Positions 19,358-30,093 of a stretch of DNA of 64,000 nucleotides are shown one piece after another. Source of the stretch: Streptomyces dengpaensis (lineage in GTDB: Bacteria; Actinomycetota; Actinomycetes; Streptomycetales; Streptomycetaceae). Position 1 is the stretch's first letter, and the number at the start of each line of letters is the position of its first letter. Made by a program: the position numbers and the translations under genes. The notes below the pieces were generated by a model that saw only the letters and a list, made by a program, of their open reading frames with translations, searched no databases and was not told the DNA's origin. The stretch is from positions 7,874,001 through 7,938,000 of the forward strand of contig NZ_CP026652.1 of the NCBI RefSeq assembly GCF_002946835.1. The letters run 5' to 3'.

Positions 19358-21489
19358 TGACCGGGAAACTCACCCCCTCCGACCCGGCCCGCATCGGCGG
19401 CCACCGTCTGCTCGCCCGGCTCGGCGCCGGCGGCATGGGCGCCGTCTATCTCGGCCGTGCCGAGTCGGGGGAACTGGCCGCCGTCAAGGTGATCCTGCCC
19501 GAGTACGCCGACCAGCCCGAGTTCCGCGCACGCTTCCGCCGCGAGGTCGCCGCCGCCCGGCGCGTGGACAGCCCCTGGGCCGTGCCGGTCACCGGCGCCG
19601 ACCCGGACGCCCCCGCGCCCTGGCTGGCCACCGCCTTCGTCCCCGGCCCCTCGCTCGCCGAGGCCGTCGCCACCTGCGGTCCGCTGCCTCCGCGCGGTGT
19701 GCGCATCCTCGGCCGGATGCTGGCCCGCGCCCTGACCGCCGTACACGACGCGGGACTCGTCCACCGCGACGTCAAGCCCGGCAATGTGCTGCTCGCCGTC
19801 GACGGCCCCCGCCTCATCGACTTCGGCATCGCCCGGGCGACCGAGGAGACCGCGCTCACCTCGGCCGACATGGTCGTCGGCACACCCGGCTTCCTCGCCC
19901 CGGAGCAGGCCCAGGCGCAGCCCGCATCGCCCGCCAGTGATGTCTTCGCCCTCGGCAGTCTCCTCTCCTACGCCGCCACCGGCCGCCCGCCCTTCGGCAC
20001 CGGAGCCGTGGACGCCCTCCTCTACCGCACCGTGCATGACGAGCCCGACCTCGACGGTGTCCCCGACGACACGCGCGCATTCCTGGAGCGCTGCCTCGCG
20101 AAGGACCCGGGCGCCCGGCCCACCGCCCGCGAGGTGGACGAGACGCTGGTCGAGGACACGCCCCACGACACCGTCGACTGGCTGCCCGACACCGTCGTAC
20201 GACTCATCGCGGACCGCTCCGCCGCGATGCTCGCCCTCCCGGACATCGAGGCGACGGCCCTCGACGCGAGGGCGGACGGGCAGCCGACGCCTGCCGACAC
20301 ATCGCCGCGCCCCTCCAGCCGCCGCCGCTTCCTGCTGCTCGGCGGCGCGGCCCTGCTCACGGCCGGTGGCGGTGCAGCCGCCTGGGCCGCCCTGCGCGAA
20401 GACGGCACCGCGTCGGCCGCCTCGCCCCGTGCCCGCCGCTGGATTCTCGGCGTCCAGGCCGACCTGACGGGCCCGCAGAAAACCGTCGGACAGGCTCAGG
20501 AACGCGGGATACGGCTGGCCGTCGAGCAGTTCAACTCCCGCAAGGACAAGCCCTTCACGCTCACCCTCAAGACAGTCGACGACCAGGGCGACGCGACCCG
20601 CGCCGTCAAGGTGGCCCGCGCCCTCGCCGCCGACCGTGACCTGCTCGCCGTCATCGGCTCGACGGGCGACGAGACCACCGGTGCGAGTCTCGACAGCTAC
20701 GACGCAGAGCTTGTCCCCCAGCTCACTGCCTCCTCCGCGCAGTACCCCTACGGTGTCTCGGAGCCCCGCCACTTCCTCCAGGCCGTCCCCGGCTACACGA
20801 GCCTGCCCGGCACGGCCGCCTTCTCCCTCCAGACCCAGGGCGCCCAGCGCGTGGGCGTGCTGATCGACCGCGACGGCGGCATCCCGGCCTGGCAGTTCGG
20901 CCGCGCGATGTTCGGGGGCCTCGACTTCCTGAAGATCGTCGGTGAGCCGCGCGTCGCACCGCGGCTGGCCGAGGACCTCGCACCGGTGGTCGCCGAGATG
21001 GTCGCGCGGAAGCCGGACGGCTTCGTCTACACAGGCACCCCGGCCCGCGCCGCGGCCGTCGCGCGCGCCCTCGCGCGGACGGACTTCACCGGACTGCGCG
21101 TCCTCGGTTACACCGCCGCCGAACCGGAGTTCCTGACCGCCGCGGGCGCCGCCGCCGATGGCTGGCAGGTCTTCGCCCCGTACATCGATCCGTCGGCCTC
21201 CCCCGTCCGCGCCTTCGCCACCGCCTACCGCGAACGCTACGGCGCCGCACCGCCGTACTGGGCGGCGGAGGGCTACGACGTGGCCCGCATGGTCATCGCC
21301 CGCATCACCGAGGCCGGCGGCCGGCCCTCCCGGACCAAGCTGTACAACCTGCTGGCGAAGGGCACGTACAAGGGACTCGTCCGCACCTATGCGTTCGACC
21401 AGAAGTACCACTTGCTCGAAGGTTACGAGACCTTCCGCTACGAGGTGACGGGCAGCCGGTACACCTACGCGGGCAGGGTGGACCTCTGA
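19357..21489 (+). CDS. Receptor-like Ser/Thr kinase fused to extracellular substrate-binding domain
   Basis: A 710-residue bifunctional protein. The N-terminal Hanks-type kinase (about 13-270) has GAGGMG at 23-28, the ATP Lys in AAVKVI near 44, HRDVKPGN at 136-143 and DFG at 155-157, so it should be active. A Ser/Pro linker and one membrane helix (about 321-345) follow. The C-terminal 350 residues form a type 1 periplasmic binding domain like branched-chain amino acid receptors (Peripla_BP_6). The layout implies that ligand binding outside controls kinase activity inside. It is coupled to its neighbours by TGATG overlaps. The ligand is unknown. Confidence 0.88.
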   Translation: MTGKLTPSDPARIGGHRLLARLGAGGMGAVYLGRAESGELAAVKVILPEYADQPEFRARFRREVAAARRVDSPWAVPVTGADPDAPAPWLATAFVPGPSLAEAVATCGPLPPRGVRILGRMLARALTAVHDAGLVHRDVKPGNVLLAVDGPRLIDFGIARATEETALTSADMVVGTPGFLAPEQAQAQPASPASDVFALGSLLSYAATGRPPFGTGAVDALLYRTVHDEPDLDGVPDDTRAFLERCLAKDPGARPTAREVDETLVEDTPHDTVDWLPDTVVRLIADRSAAMLALPDIEATALDARADGQPTPADTSPRPSSRRRFLLLGGAALLTAGGGAAAWAALREDGTASAASPRARRWILGVQADLTGPQKTVGQAQERGIRLAVEQFNSRKDKPFTLTLKTVDDQGDATRAVKVARALAADRDLLAVIGSTGDETTGASLDSYDAELVPQLTASSAQYPYGVSEPRHFLQAVPGYTSLPGTAAFSLQTQGAQRVGVLIDRDGGIPAWQFGRAMFGGLDFLKIVGEPRVAPRLAEDLAPVVAEMVARKPDGFVYTGTPARAAAVARALARTDFTGLRVLGYTAAEPEFLTAAGAAADGWQVFAPYIDPSASPVRAFATAYRERYGAAPPYWAAEGYDVARMVIARITEAGGRPSRTKLYNLLAKGTYKGLVRTYAFDQKYHLLEGYETFRYEVTGSRYTYAGRVDL

Positions 21490-23678
21490 TGGAGCCTCTG
21501 ACTGCCGACGACCCCGAGGACATCGGCGGACACCGGCTGCTGGCCCGGCTCGGCGCGGGCGGCATGGGCGTCGTCCACCTCGCGCGTATGCCCGGCGGGG
21601 CGCTCGTCGCGCTCAAGACGATCCGAGCCGAGCACGCGGTGGACCCGGCCTTCCGCACTCGGTTCCGCCGCGAGGTGACGGCGGTCCGTGGTCTGACCGG
21701 GCGCTGGCTGGTGCCGGTCGTGGCCGCCGACACGGAGGCCCGGGAGCCGTGGCTGGCCACGGAGTTCGTTCCCGGACCGTCCCTGGTCGAGGCGGTCGAC
21801 GGCTTCGGCGCACTGCCTGTCACCGCCGTACGCACCCTGGGATCCCGGCTGGCCGACGCGCTGAGTGCCGTACACGACGCCGGACTTGTGCACCGCGATG
21901 TGAAACCGGGCAACGTGCTCCTCGCCCTGGACGGCCCCCGCCTCATCGACTTCGGCATCGCGTATGCCGCGGGTGCCACCGCGCTCACCGCACCGGACGC
22001 CGTTGTCGGCACGCCCGGCTTCCTCGCGCCGGAGCAGGCGCAGGCCGCCGGGGAGGTCGGTCCGGCGAGCGACGTCTTCTCGCTGGGCTGTGTCATGGCG
22101 TACGCGGCCTCGGGCCGGCGCCCGTTCGGCACCGGGTACGCGGCGGGCGTCCTCTTCCGCACGGTGCACGAGGAGCCGGACCTGGCGGACGTCCCCGACG
22201 AGCTGAGGGACTTGATCGGGGCCTGCCTGGCCAAGGACCCGACCGAGCGGCCCACGGCCCAGGAGGTCGCCGCCGCGCTCCGGGACCCGCGCATCTCCCT
22301 CGCGCGGGAGATCGCCGAGGCCCAACGGGAGCACTGGCTGCCGCCCGCGATCCTCCGCGTGGTCGCCGAACGCTCCGCACGGGCGCTGGACGTGCCCACC
22401 CCCCGACGCCCCACACGCCAACCCGCGGACGACGACCCGGCCGCCGATCCGGCCGCCGATCCGGGATTCACGCACCCACAGGACGCTCGCCCCCCGAGCC
22501 GACGGCGTGTGCTGCTGATGGGAAGCGCCGCGGCCTCCGTGCTCGCCGTCGGCGGCGGGGCCACCGCCTACCTGACGGCCGGGCGAGGCGGCCAGGGCGG
22601 CGCGCTTCCCGTACACACCCTCGGCTTCCAGGCCGACCTCAGCGGCGCGAACAAGGCGAACGGCGTGGCGCAGGAGCGCGGGGCGCGGCTCGCCGTGGAG
22701 CAGCACAACGCGCGCGCCGGCATCACGTTCCGCCTCGCCCTCGAGACCGTCGACGACCGGGGCGACGCGACGTGGGCCAAACAGGCGGCCCAGCGCCTCA
22801 CCGGGGCCGGGGTGAGCGCGGTCCTCGGGCCCAACACCGCCTCCGCGGCGCTCGCCGCCGGCCCGCTCTACCTGGCCGCCGACACAGGCATGGTGCTCAT
22901 CTCCGTGGACGACGCGAGACTCGACGATGCCAGGCTGCGCACCCTGTGCGTCACCCGCGCCCCGGAGCGCTACGTGGCGCTCCCGCTGCTCTCGTACCTG
23001 ACCGAGGTACAACCGGTCGACCGCACGGCCGTCATCGATGACCGGGCAGCGGGCCCGACGGGCTCGGACGTCACCAACCAAGTCGAGCAGAACCCGCCCC
23101 AGGAGGGCACGACCAGCGTCCACTCCGTGGCCGCCGAGAGCGACGACTTCGGCCCCGCCGTCCGCGCCGCCCTCGCCGCCAAGGCACAGGCCGTCGTCTT
23201 CAGCGGCACATCCCCCGAACGCGCCGCCCGCTGCGCGCGCGCACTCACCGAGGCGGGCTTCTCCGGACCGCGCCAGGGCACCTGGCACATCATGCAGCCG
23301 GCCTTTCTCCAGCAGGCCGGACCCGCGGGCCAGGACTGGCTGTTCGGCACCCCCTTCACCGACCCCGGCAGCGTGTCCCGCGACTTCCAGGCCGCCCACC
23401 GCGCGAAGTACGGCACCACACCGGGCCGCTGGTCCCCGGAGGCGTACGACGCGGTAGGACTGGTCGCCCGCGCCCTCAAGTCGCTGGGCGGCTCGGCCGA
23501 CGTCCAGCCACGATCCGTATCGCCGCGACTCTTCGACGTCACCTACAAGGGACTCGCCAAGACCTTCCACGTCAGCACCAACGGCGTCGACCCCCTGAAG
23601 TCCGGCGCGTTGTACTTCCTGTTCCAGGCGAAAGGGAACACCTTCCGCTTCCTGGGACGCTACGACCAGGTCAAGTGA
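21489..23678 (+). CDS. Second receptor-like Ser/Thr kinase fused to substrate-binding domain
   Basis: A 729-residue paralogue of the preceding gene with the same order: kinase (GAGGMG at 22-27, Lys in ALKTIR near 43, HRDVKPGN at 135-142, DFG at 154-156), Asp/Ala/Pro-rich linker, membrane helix near residues 338-362, and a Peripla_BP_6-type extracellular domain. The kinase halves are much more alike than the receptor halves, which suggests duplication followed by a change of ligand. It starts on the TGA of the first kinase (TGATG). It is the last gene of the trio and faces the convergent gene at 23814. Confidence 0.88.
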   Translation: MEPLTADDPEDIGGHRLLARLGAGGMGVVHLARMPGGALVALKTIRAEHAVDPAFRTRFRREVTAVRGLTGRWLVPVVAADTEAREPWLATEFVPGPSLVEAVDGFGALPVTAVRTLGSRLADALSAVHDAGLVHRDVKPGNVLLALDGPRLIDFGIAYAAGATALTAPDAVVGTPGFLAPEQAQAAGEVGPASDVFSLGCVMAYAASGRRPFGTGYAAGVLFRTVHEEPDLADVPDELRDLIGACLAKDPTERPTAQEVAAALRDPRISLAREIAEAQREHWLPPAILRVVAERSARALDVPTPRRPTRQPADDDPAADPAADPGFTHPQDARPPSRRRVLLMGSAAASVLAVGGGATAYLTAGRGGQGGALPVHTLGFQADLSGANKANGVAQERGARLAVEQHNARAGITFRLALETVDDRGDATWAKQAAQRLTGAGVSAVLGPNTASAALAAGPLYLAADTGMVLISVDDARLDDARLRTLCVTRAPERYVALPLLSYLTEVQPVDRTAVIDDRAAGPTGSDVTNQVEQNPPQEGTTSVHSVAAESDDFGPAVRAALAAKAQAVVFSGTSPERAARCARALTEAGFSGPRQGTWHIMQPAFLQQAGPAGQDWLFGTPFTDPGSVSRDFQAAHRAKYGTTPGRWSPEAYDAVGLVARALKSLGGSADVQPRSVSPRLFDVTYKGLAKTFHVSTNGVDPLKSGALYFLFQAKGNTFRFLGRYDQVK

Positions 23679-23813
23679 GTCCACGGGCTGGAAACGCTCG
23701 CCACGTGTCGATCCGGCACGGCCTCCGTGCTGGTATCCGGGCATGGGTGAGCCGGTTGTGCGTGACATGAGGCAGCGGCACCCGGGGCGCGGGCGCGCGT
23801 GGACCGGCGGCGG

Positions 23814-25145
23814 TCACGCCGATCTGCGCGGCGGCACGTCCGCGTCCGGCCGTGCGGCGTGGGTGGTGAACCAGTCCCGGGCCAGTTCGGCGACGGTGTC
23901 CAGGGCGCCCGGCTCGGTGAAGAGGTGGGTGGCGCCGGGGACGACGGCGAGCTGGTGTTCGCAGTGCATCCGGTCCGCGGCGAGCCGGTTGAGGCTGAGT
24001 ACTTGGGTGTCGCGGCTGCCGACGATGAGCAGGGTCGGGGCCCGCACCCGTGCCAGTGCGGCCGGGGTGGCCAGGTCGGGGCGCCCGCCGCGGGAGACGA
24101 TCGCCTGGATGTTGTCGTCGGCGGCGGCCTCCAGGGCGGCGCCCGCGCCCGTGCTCGCCCCGAAGTAACACACGGGCAGGTCGGTTTCCCGGCGCAGCCA
24201 GTCCGCCGCGGCCTCCAGGCGCCGAGCCAGCAGGAGGACGTCGAAGACGTTGCCCCGGTCGCCTTCCTCGTCTTCGGTGAGCAGGTCGAGCAGCAGGGTG
24301 CCCAGGCGGGCGCGGTTGAGTGCGGTGGCGACGTACTGGTTGCGGGGGCTGTGCCGACTGCTGCCGCTGCCGTGCGCGAACGCGACCACAGCTCGGGCGG
24401 CATCGGGGAGCGCCAGCAGCGCGGCCAGCCGTACGTGCTCGGCGGGCACCTCGACGTCGCGGTCCGGCGGGGGATCACCCGGAGTGTCCGGGAGCGGAGC
24501 CGTCGTGGTGGGGCGGTCGGCTCGGGCCAGCAGCGCGGCGACCTCCGTGTCGCTGGTCTGGGCGAAGTCGTGGTACCAGGCGCCGACGGAGCCGAAGTAG
24601 CGAATCGCCTGCAGACAGACGACCTGGTCGGCCACCGCGTCCAGGTGCGGCAGGGTTCGTTCCGGCCCGACCGGGATGGCGAGGATGATCCGCGCCGCCC
24701 CCTGGTTCCGTACGACCCTGCAGGCGGCCTCGGCGGTGGCGCCGGTGGCGAGACCGTCGTCCACGATCACCACGGTGCGCCCGGCCACGGGCACGGGGAC
24801 GCGCTCGGCGCGGTAGCGGCTCACGCGCCGCTCCAATTCGGCTCGCTCCGTCTGCTCGACCGCCTCCTGCCGGTCGGTGCTCAGCCCGGTCTCGTCCAGG
24901 ATGTCCTGGTTGAGGACGCGTACGCCCTGCTCGCCGATGGCTCCGAACCCCAGCTCCGGCTGCCACGGCACCCCGAGTTTGCGCACCACGAGCACGTCCA
25001 GCGGCGCGTCGAGGCCCCGGGCCACCTCGTACGCCACGGGAACCCCGCCCCGCGGCAGCCCGAGTACCACCACGTCCTCGCCCCGCAGGTACTCCAGGCG
25101 CCGGGCCAGGCGACGCCCGGCGTCCGTGCGGTCGTCGTAGCGCAT
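23814..25145 (-). CDS. Phosphoribosyltransferase-alpha/beta hydrolase fusion
   Basis: A 443-residue two-domain protein. Residues 1-210 are a type I phosphoribosyltransferase with the PRPP loop VVIVDDGLATGATAEAA near 125-141. Residues 225-430 are a dienelactone-hydrolase-like alpha/beta hydrolase with nucleophile motif FGASTGAGAA and catalytic His in GATHLF. The same fusion is known in mycobacteria (Rv0571c, in the DosR dormancy regulon); substrates are not established. A DUF1876 gene, also a dormancy-type protein, lies just upstream on the same strand. A 12-bp palindrome 59 bp before the ATG may be its operator. Confidence 0.88.
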   Translation of the reverse strand: MRYDDRTDAGRRLARRLEYLRGEDVVVLGLPRGGVPVAYEVARGLDAPLDVLVVRKLGVPWQPELGFGAIGEQGVRVLNQDILDETGLSTDRQEAVEQTERAELERRVSRYRAERVPVPVAGRTVVIVDDGLATGATAEAACRVVRNQGAARIILAIPVGPERTLPHLDAVADQVVCLQAIRYFGSVGAWYHDFAQTSDTEVAALLARADRPTTTAPLPDTPGDPPPDRDVEVPAEHVRLAALLALPDAARAVVAFAHGSGSSRHSPRNQYVATALNRARLGTLLLDLLTEDEEGDRGNVFDVLLLARRLEAAADWLRRETDLPVCYFGASTGAGAALEAAADDNIQAIVSRGGRPDLATPAALARVRAPTLLIVGSRDTQVLSLNRLAADRMHCEHQLAVVPGATHLFTEPGALDTVAELARDWFTTHAARPDADVPPRRSA

Positions 25146-25203
25146 GCGCCACCTCCTCGAGCGCGCGCTTGCGTCAGCGCGGCAAGCCGCCCTTACCTCT
25201 ATT

Positions 25204-25215
25204 GGAACGCGTTCC
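25204..25215 (-). promoter_or_regulatory. 12-bp palindrome upstream of the fusion gene
   Basis: GGAACGCGTTCC is a perfect dyad in the 126-bp gap between the DUF1876 stop and the fusion start. It is only partly like the DosR/DevR box, so its regulator is open. Confidence 0.4.
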
Positions 25216-25271
25216 GCCCAGCTCGGCAGAGGAGATCGCCCCGGTGCCCCGAACCGCGTGGAGAGGCGTTG

Positions 25272-25529
25272 TCACGTGGCGACAGGGCCCGCCAGCTCCA
25301 CGATGTCGTCGGCCGCGACATCATGCAGCCGGATGGCGAGGTCCTCCAGGGCACGGCTGGCGGCGAGTTCGTCGCCGATCTCGGGGATGGGCCGGTCGAT
25401 CGGATTGCGCCGGGCCACGCCCCTGCCAGTGACGGTCGACGTGTCGCGGGTGGTCAGCACGGCACGCGCGTGCGTGTCGTCGCCCTCCTCCGAGATGTAG
25501 ATCTGCACGGTCCACTGCTTGGTTTCCAT
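25272..25529 (-). CDS. DUF1876 dormancy-type protein
   Basis: An 85-residue protein of the DUF1876 family. It starts METKQWTVQIYISEEGDDTH, and has an alternating strand pattern followed by a C-terminal helix (ELAASRALEDLAIRL). The mycobacterial relative Rv1738 is strongly induced in hypoxia and resembles ribosome hibernation factors in fold. ATG 25529 is chosen over a GTG/ATG 30 bp upstream because it gives the conserved N-terminus. It lies 126 bp upstream of the phosphoribosyltransferase-hydrolase gene. Confidence 0.83.
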   Translation of the reverse strand: METKQWTVQIYISEEGDDTHARAVLTTRDTSTVTGRGVARRNPIDRPIPEIGDELAASRALEDLAIRLHDVAADDIVELAGPVAT

Positions 25530-25652
25530 CGTGATCACTTCCGTGCGCGGGTTCCTCACTCTTCTCAGCCTGCGCCTGTCCCGGTGCCCGGTCCAGCGCC
25601 GGGCGGCCGCGCCGGGAGCCGATGCGTTCGCGGGCCCCGGGGAGTGGACATG

Positions 25653-26561
<909 letters not shown>

Positions 26562-26565
26562 GGGG

Positions 26566-27642
26566 TCACCTCCGGGTCGCCGTGCGGCGGACCCACAGAT
26601 TGATGAGGGTGGCGCCGAGCAGCATCACGCCGAGGAAGGCCTTGAACCAGTCGGGGTTCCAGCCCGCGTAGACGATGCCCTGGTTCACCATGCCGAACAT
26701 GAAGGCGCCGAAGACCGGGCCGATCGCGGAGCCGTAACCGCCGGTCAGGAGGCAGCCGCCGATCACCGCGGCGGCGATGTAGATCAGCTCCTGGCCGACG
26801 CCCTCGCCGGACTGCACGGTGTTGAAGGAGAACAGCTGGTGCATGCCGACGAACCAGGCGCCGAAGCCGACGGTCATGAACAGCGTGATCTTGGTGAAGG
26901 TCACCGGCACACCGACCGCGCGGGCGCTGTCCTGGTTGCCGCCGACGGCGAAAATCCAGTTGCCGTACTTGGTGCGCAGCAGGACCCAGGTGGCGATCGC
27001 CGCGAAGACGAGCCACCACACGACGGTGATCTTCACCTGGACGCCGCCGACGTCGAAGGACGAGGCGAAGATCGCCTTCGCCTGGTCGAAGCCGTCCATG
27101 GTGCTGATGTCGTCGGTCGCTACGTTGCCGGTGATCAGTTTGGTGACCGCGAGGTTCACACCCTGCAGGATCAGGAAGGTGCCGAGGGTGACGAGGAAGC
27201 TCGGCAAGCCGGTCTTGACCATCATCCAGCCGTTGAACGCGCCGATCCCGAGCGACAGCGCCAGTGCGACGATCACGCCCGTCCAGACGTTCATGGTCAG
27301 CTGGTAGCTGAGCATGCTCGCGGTGAGCGCCGAGGTGATCACCGCGACGCCGGACGACAGGTCGAACTCGCCGCCGATCATCAGCAGCGCCACGGGCAGG
27401 GCCATGATGCCGATCGTCGACGACTGGTAGAGGACCGTGGCCATGGAGCTGCCGGAGCGGACCGACGGCGCCACGGCGAGGAAGAAGACGAACACCGCGA
27501 CGGCGCCCAGGAAAACACCCACCTCGGGCCGGGCGAGCACCCGCAGCGCCAGGGGGCGCCGTGCCGTCCGCCCGTCGGTCTCCTTGCGGCCGGGGTCCGG
27601 CGGTGTGGTCACCGCCGGACCGGCCGGCTGGGCCATGCTCAT
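26566..27642 (-). CDS. Sugar ABC transporter permease
   Basis: A 358-residue BPD_transp_2-type permease (RbsC/FrcC-like) with roughly ten membrane helices. The signature region [18 protein letters not shown] near residue 285-300 and [18 protein letters not shown] near the end are as expected. ATG 27642 is preferred: it overlaps the TGA of the binding-protein gene (TGATG); a GTG one codon earlier is also possible. One permease probably forms a homodimer. Confidence 0.92.
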   Translation of the reverse strand: MSMAQPAGPAVTTPPDPGRKETDGRTARRPLALRVLARPEVGVFLGAVAVFVFFLAVAPSVRSGSSMATVLYQSSTIGIMALPVALLMIGGEFDLSSGVAVITSALTASMLSYQLTMNVWTGVIVALALSLGIGAFNGWMMVKTGLPSFLVTLGTFLILQGVNLAVTKLITGNVATDDISTMDGFDQAKAIFASSFDVGGVQVKITVVWWLVFAAIATWVLLRTKYGNWIFAVGGNQDSARAVGVPVTFTKITLFMTVGFGAWFVGMHQLFSFNTVQSGEGVGQELIYIAAAVIGGCLLTGGYGSAIGPVFGAFMFGMVNQGIVYAGWNPDWFKAFLGVMLLGATLINLWVRRTATRR

Positions 27643-28661
27643 CACCGAGTGCCCTTCGCGGCGAACCGGGCCACGGCGTCGACGTTGCTCTTGTCGACGA
27701 AGGCCGGGCCGGTCAGCACCGGCTGCTCACCGCCGCCGCTGTAGTTGCCGTTGCTCTTGTAGAGCCACAGGGAGTCGATGGCCAAGTAGCCCTGGAGGTA
27801 AGGCTGTTGGTCCACGGCGAACTCGATGGTGCCCTTGCTGATGGCGCCGGTCAGGTCCTTGTTGAGGTCGAAGGTGGCGACCTTGGCCTTGCTTCCCGCG
27901 TCGGACACGGACTGCGTGGCGGTCAGCGCGAACGGGGCGCCGAGGGTGACGACGTAGTCGATGGCGCTGTCCTGCTTGAGCTTGGCGGTGATCGTCGACT
28001 TCACCGACGGCATGTCGGTGCCGTTGACGTTCAGGGTCTCGACCGAGCCCGAGAACGTCTTCGCGACGCCGTCGCAGCGCTGGGTGAGGCCGATGTTGCC
28101 CTGCTCCTGGATGACACAGACGGCCTTCTTGGCGCCGGCCTCGTTCAGCCGCTTGCCGAGCGCCTCGCCCGCCACCGTCTCGTCCTGGCCGAAGAACTCC
28201 ATCAGACCGAGCTTCTGCCATTCACTCACACCGGAGTTGAGGCCGACGACGGGTATGTTCGCCGCCTTCGCCTTGTTCACGACGTCCTTCAGCGCGTCCG
28301 GCTTGGCCAGGGTGATCGCGATGCCGTCGACCTTCTGGTCGATCGCGTTCTGGACCAGGTTGGCCTGGCTGCCCGCGTTCGGGTCGGCGGAGTAGATCAG
28401 CTTGATGTTGTCCTTGGCCGCGGCGGCCTGGGCGCCCTTGCGGACGATGTCCCAGAAGGTGTCGCCCGGCGACTGGTGGGTCACCAGCGCGATCGTCATC
28501 CGGGGAGTGTTGGCCTTGCCGGCGGACGCGCCCGCCTCTCCCTCTTCTGACTTCTTGCCGCCGGAGTTGCTGGAGCAGCCGGCGATGAGCAGCGCGGACG
28601 CCGCCGCCATCGCGACGAGTGGGGCGACCTTACGGGAGCGGGGGTGAAACGTGCGGTCCAT
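27642..28661 (-). CDS. Sugar ABC transporter substrate-binding lipoprotein
   Basis: A 339-residue type 1 periplasmic binding protein (Peripla_BP_4, ribose-binding-like). The signal ends LLIAGC, with Cys29 lipidated. MTIALVTHQSPGDTFWD opens the fold, as in ribose- and fructose-binding proteins. It heads the operon, with the ATPase and permease downstream. A Gfo/Idh/MocA dehydrogenase lies 280 bp upstream on the same strand, so the ligand could be an inositol, aldose or sugar acid; this is inferred. Confidence 0.9.
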   Translation of the reverse strand: MDRTFHPRSRKVAPLVAMAAASALLIAGCSSNSGGKKSEEGEAGASAGKANTPRMTIALVTHQSPGDTFWDIVRKGAQAAAAKDNIKLIYSADPNAGSQANLVQNAIDQKVDGIAITLAKPDALKDVVNKAKAANIPVVGLNSGVSEWQKLGLMEFFGQDETVAGEALGKRLNEAGAKKAVCVIQEQGNIGLTQRCDGVAKTFSGSVETLNVNGTDMPSVKSTITAKLKQDSAIDYVVTLGAPFALTATQSVSDAGSKAKVATFDLNKDLTGAISKGTIEFAVDQQPYLQGYLAIDSLWLYKSNGNYSGGGEQPVLTGPAFVDKSNVDAVARFAAKGTR

Positions 28662-28789
28662 CTTTCCAGCACCTCACTGTGCGGCCGGGGAAAGGGAACG
28701 GGACGGCGCGGGGCGCGAGGCCCGTTTGGGGGCACGGACCGGCACGTCCGGGCCCTGTGGCGGTGGCGCGGCTCTTTCGCTGGGACGGG

Positions 28790-28819
28790 ATACAAGCCCC
28801 TGTTGTACCCGCCTGTCAA
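28790..28819 (-). promoter_or_regulatory. Candidate promoter of the sugar ABC operon
   Basis: On the minus strand, TTGACA (28814-28819) is followed after 18 bp by TTGTAT (28790-28795). It lies about 130 bp upstream of the binding-protein start. The -35 is perfect, the -10 weak. Confidence 0.4.
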
Positions 28820-28941
28820 TGCTTTGTTAAGACATCGTTTCAGGAATAGGTCCGAATGTCAGGACAAAATGGCGAGAGGGGTCGCCGACCGCACCCAACG
28901 GCGTCGACCATGCGCGCCTCACCCCCGCGCCCAAGCCAGGC

Positions 28942-30093
28942 TCACAGGGTCACCCACACTCCCTGCTCGGCGGAGCGTGACATGGCATCCAGCGCGATCG
29001 CGCTGTGAACGGCGTCAACCAGCGTCGCGCCGTACGGGGTGTTGTCGGCGATGGCGCGCAGGAAATGGTGCGCCTCGATGACCTTGAGGTCGTCGTAGCT
29101 CATGGCGTTGGCCGAGCCCGGCTGGAAGGCGGCGTACTCCCCGTGCCCCGGGCCGACGTACACGGTGCTGACCGGCTGGTCCTGGTACGCCGTGCCCCGG
29201 CTGACCGCCAGCTCGCCCATGCGGCGGAAGTCCCAGAAGACCGCGCCCTGGGTGCCGTGCACCTCGAAGCCGTAGTTGTTCTGTTCGCCCACCGAGACCC
29301 GGCACGCCTCCAGGACGCCGCGCGCGCCGGAGGCGAAGCGCAGCAGGCAGTTGACGTAGTCCTCGTTCTCCACCGGGCCCAACTCGCCGCCCGCCGCACG
29401 CGCGTGACCGGCCGTCGCACTGGTCGGGCGGGCCCGCTGCGGCAGGAAGATCGCGGTGTCCGCGGTCAGTGCCGCGATCTCGCCGAGCAGGAAGCGCGCC
29501 AGGTCGACTCCGTGCGAGGCCAGGTCGCCGAGGACCCCGCTGCCACCCCGTTCCCGCTCGTAGCGCCAGGTCAGCGCGGACTCCGGATGGGCCGCGTAGT
29601 CGCTGAACAGCCGGATGCGGACGTGGGTGACGGTGCCGATCTCGCCGGAAGCGATCAGTTCCCGGGCGGCCGCCACGGCCGGCGTGCCTCGGTAGTTGAA
29701 GCCGACGGTGCCCTGGACGCCGGACTTGGCCACCGCGTCCGACACGGCTCGGGCGTCATCGGCGGTCAGGCCCACCGGCTTCTCGATCCAGAGGTGCTTG
29801 CCCGCCTCGGCCATGGCGACGCCGATCTCGCGGTGCAGGAAGTTCGGCGCGGTGATGCTCACCGCCTGGACCCGGGGGTCGGCGGCCACCTCACGCCAGT
29901 CCCGGGCCGCGGTGGCGAAGCCGTACCGCGCCGCTGCCTCCTCGGCGCGGCCGGGCACCTCGTCGGCGACGGCGATGAGTTCGGGTCGTACGGACAGCTG
30001 GGGGAAGTGGTGCCGGACGCGGGCGTACGCCTGCGTGTGCACCCGTCCCATCCAGCCGAACCCCACGACGGCAACGCCCAGCGCACGCACCAT
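28942..30093 (-). CDS. Gfo/Idh/MocA-family NAD(P)-dependent sugar/inositol dehydrogenase
   Basis: A 383-residue oxidoreductase. The Rossmann motif VVGFGWMGRVHTQAY opens the protein, and WIEKPVG near residue 100 is the conserved EKP catalytic/NAD motif. The C-terminal alpha/beta domain is full length. ATG 30093 has AGGAG well placed upstream; the longer frame adds a non-conserved leader. These enzymes oxidise inositols or sugars, or open glycosides by redox chemistry. It probably works on the sugar imported by the ABC system next door. Confidence 0.9.
   Translation of the reverse strand: MVRALGVAVVGFGWMGRVHTQAYARVRHHFPQLSVRPELIAVADEVPGRAEEAAARYGFATAARDWREVAADPRVQAVSITAPNFLHREIGVAMAEAGKHLWIEKPVGLTADDARAVSDAVAKSGVQGTVGFNYRGTPAVAAARELIASGEIGTVTHVRIRLFSDYAAHPESALTWRYERERGGSGVLGDLASHGVDLARFLLGEIAALTADTAIFLPQRARPTSATAGHARAAGGELGPVENEDYVNCLLRFASGARGVLEACRVSVGEQNNYGFEVHGTQGAVFWDFRRMGELAVSRGTAYQDQPVSTVYVGPGHGEYAAFQPGSANAMSYDDLKVIEAHHFLRAIADNTPYGATLVDAVHSAIALDAMSRSAEQGVWVTL

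Noticed and set aside
18874..21411. Long minus-strand open frame over the first kinase-receptor gene
   Set aside because: Antisense shadow of a gene with clear kinase and receptor motifs; composition is repetitive Gly/Arg/Val-type shadow sequence.
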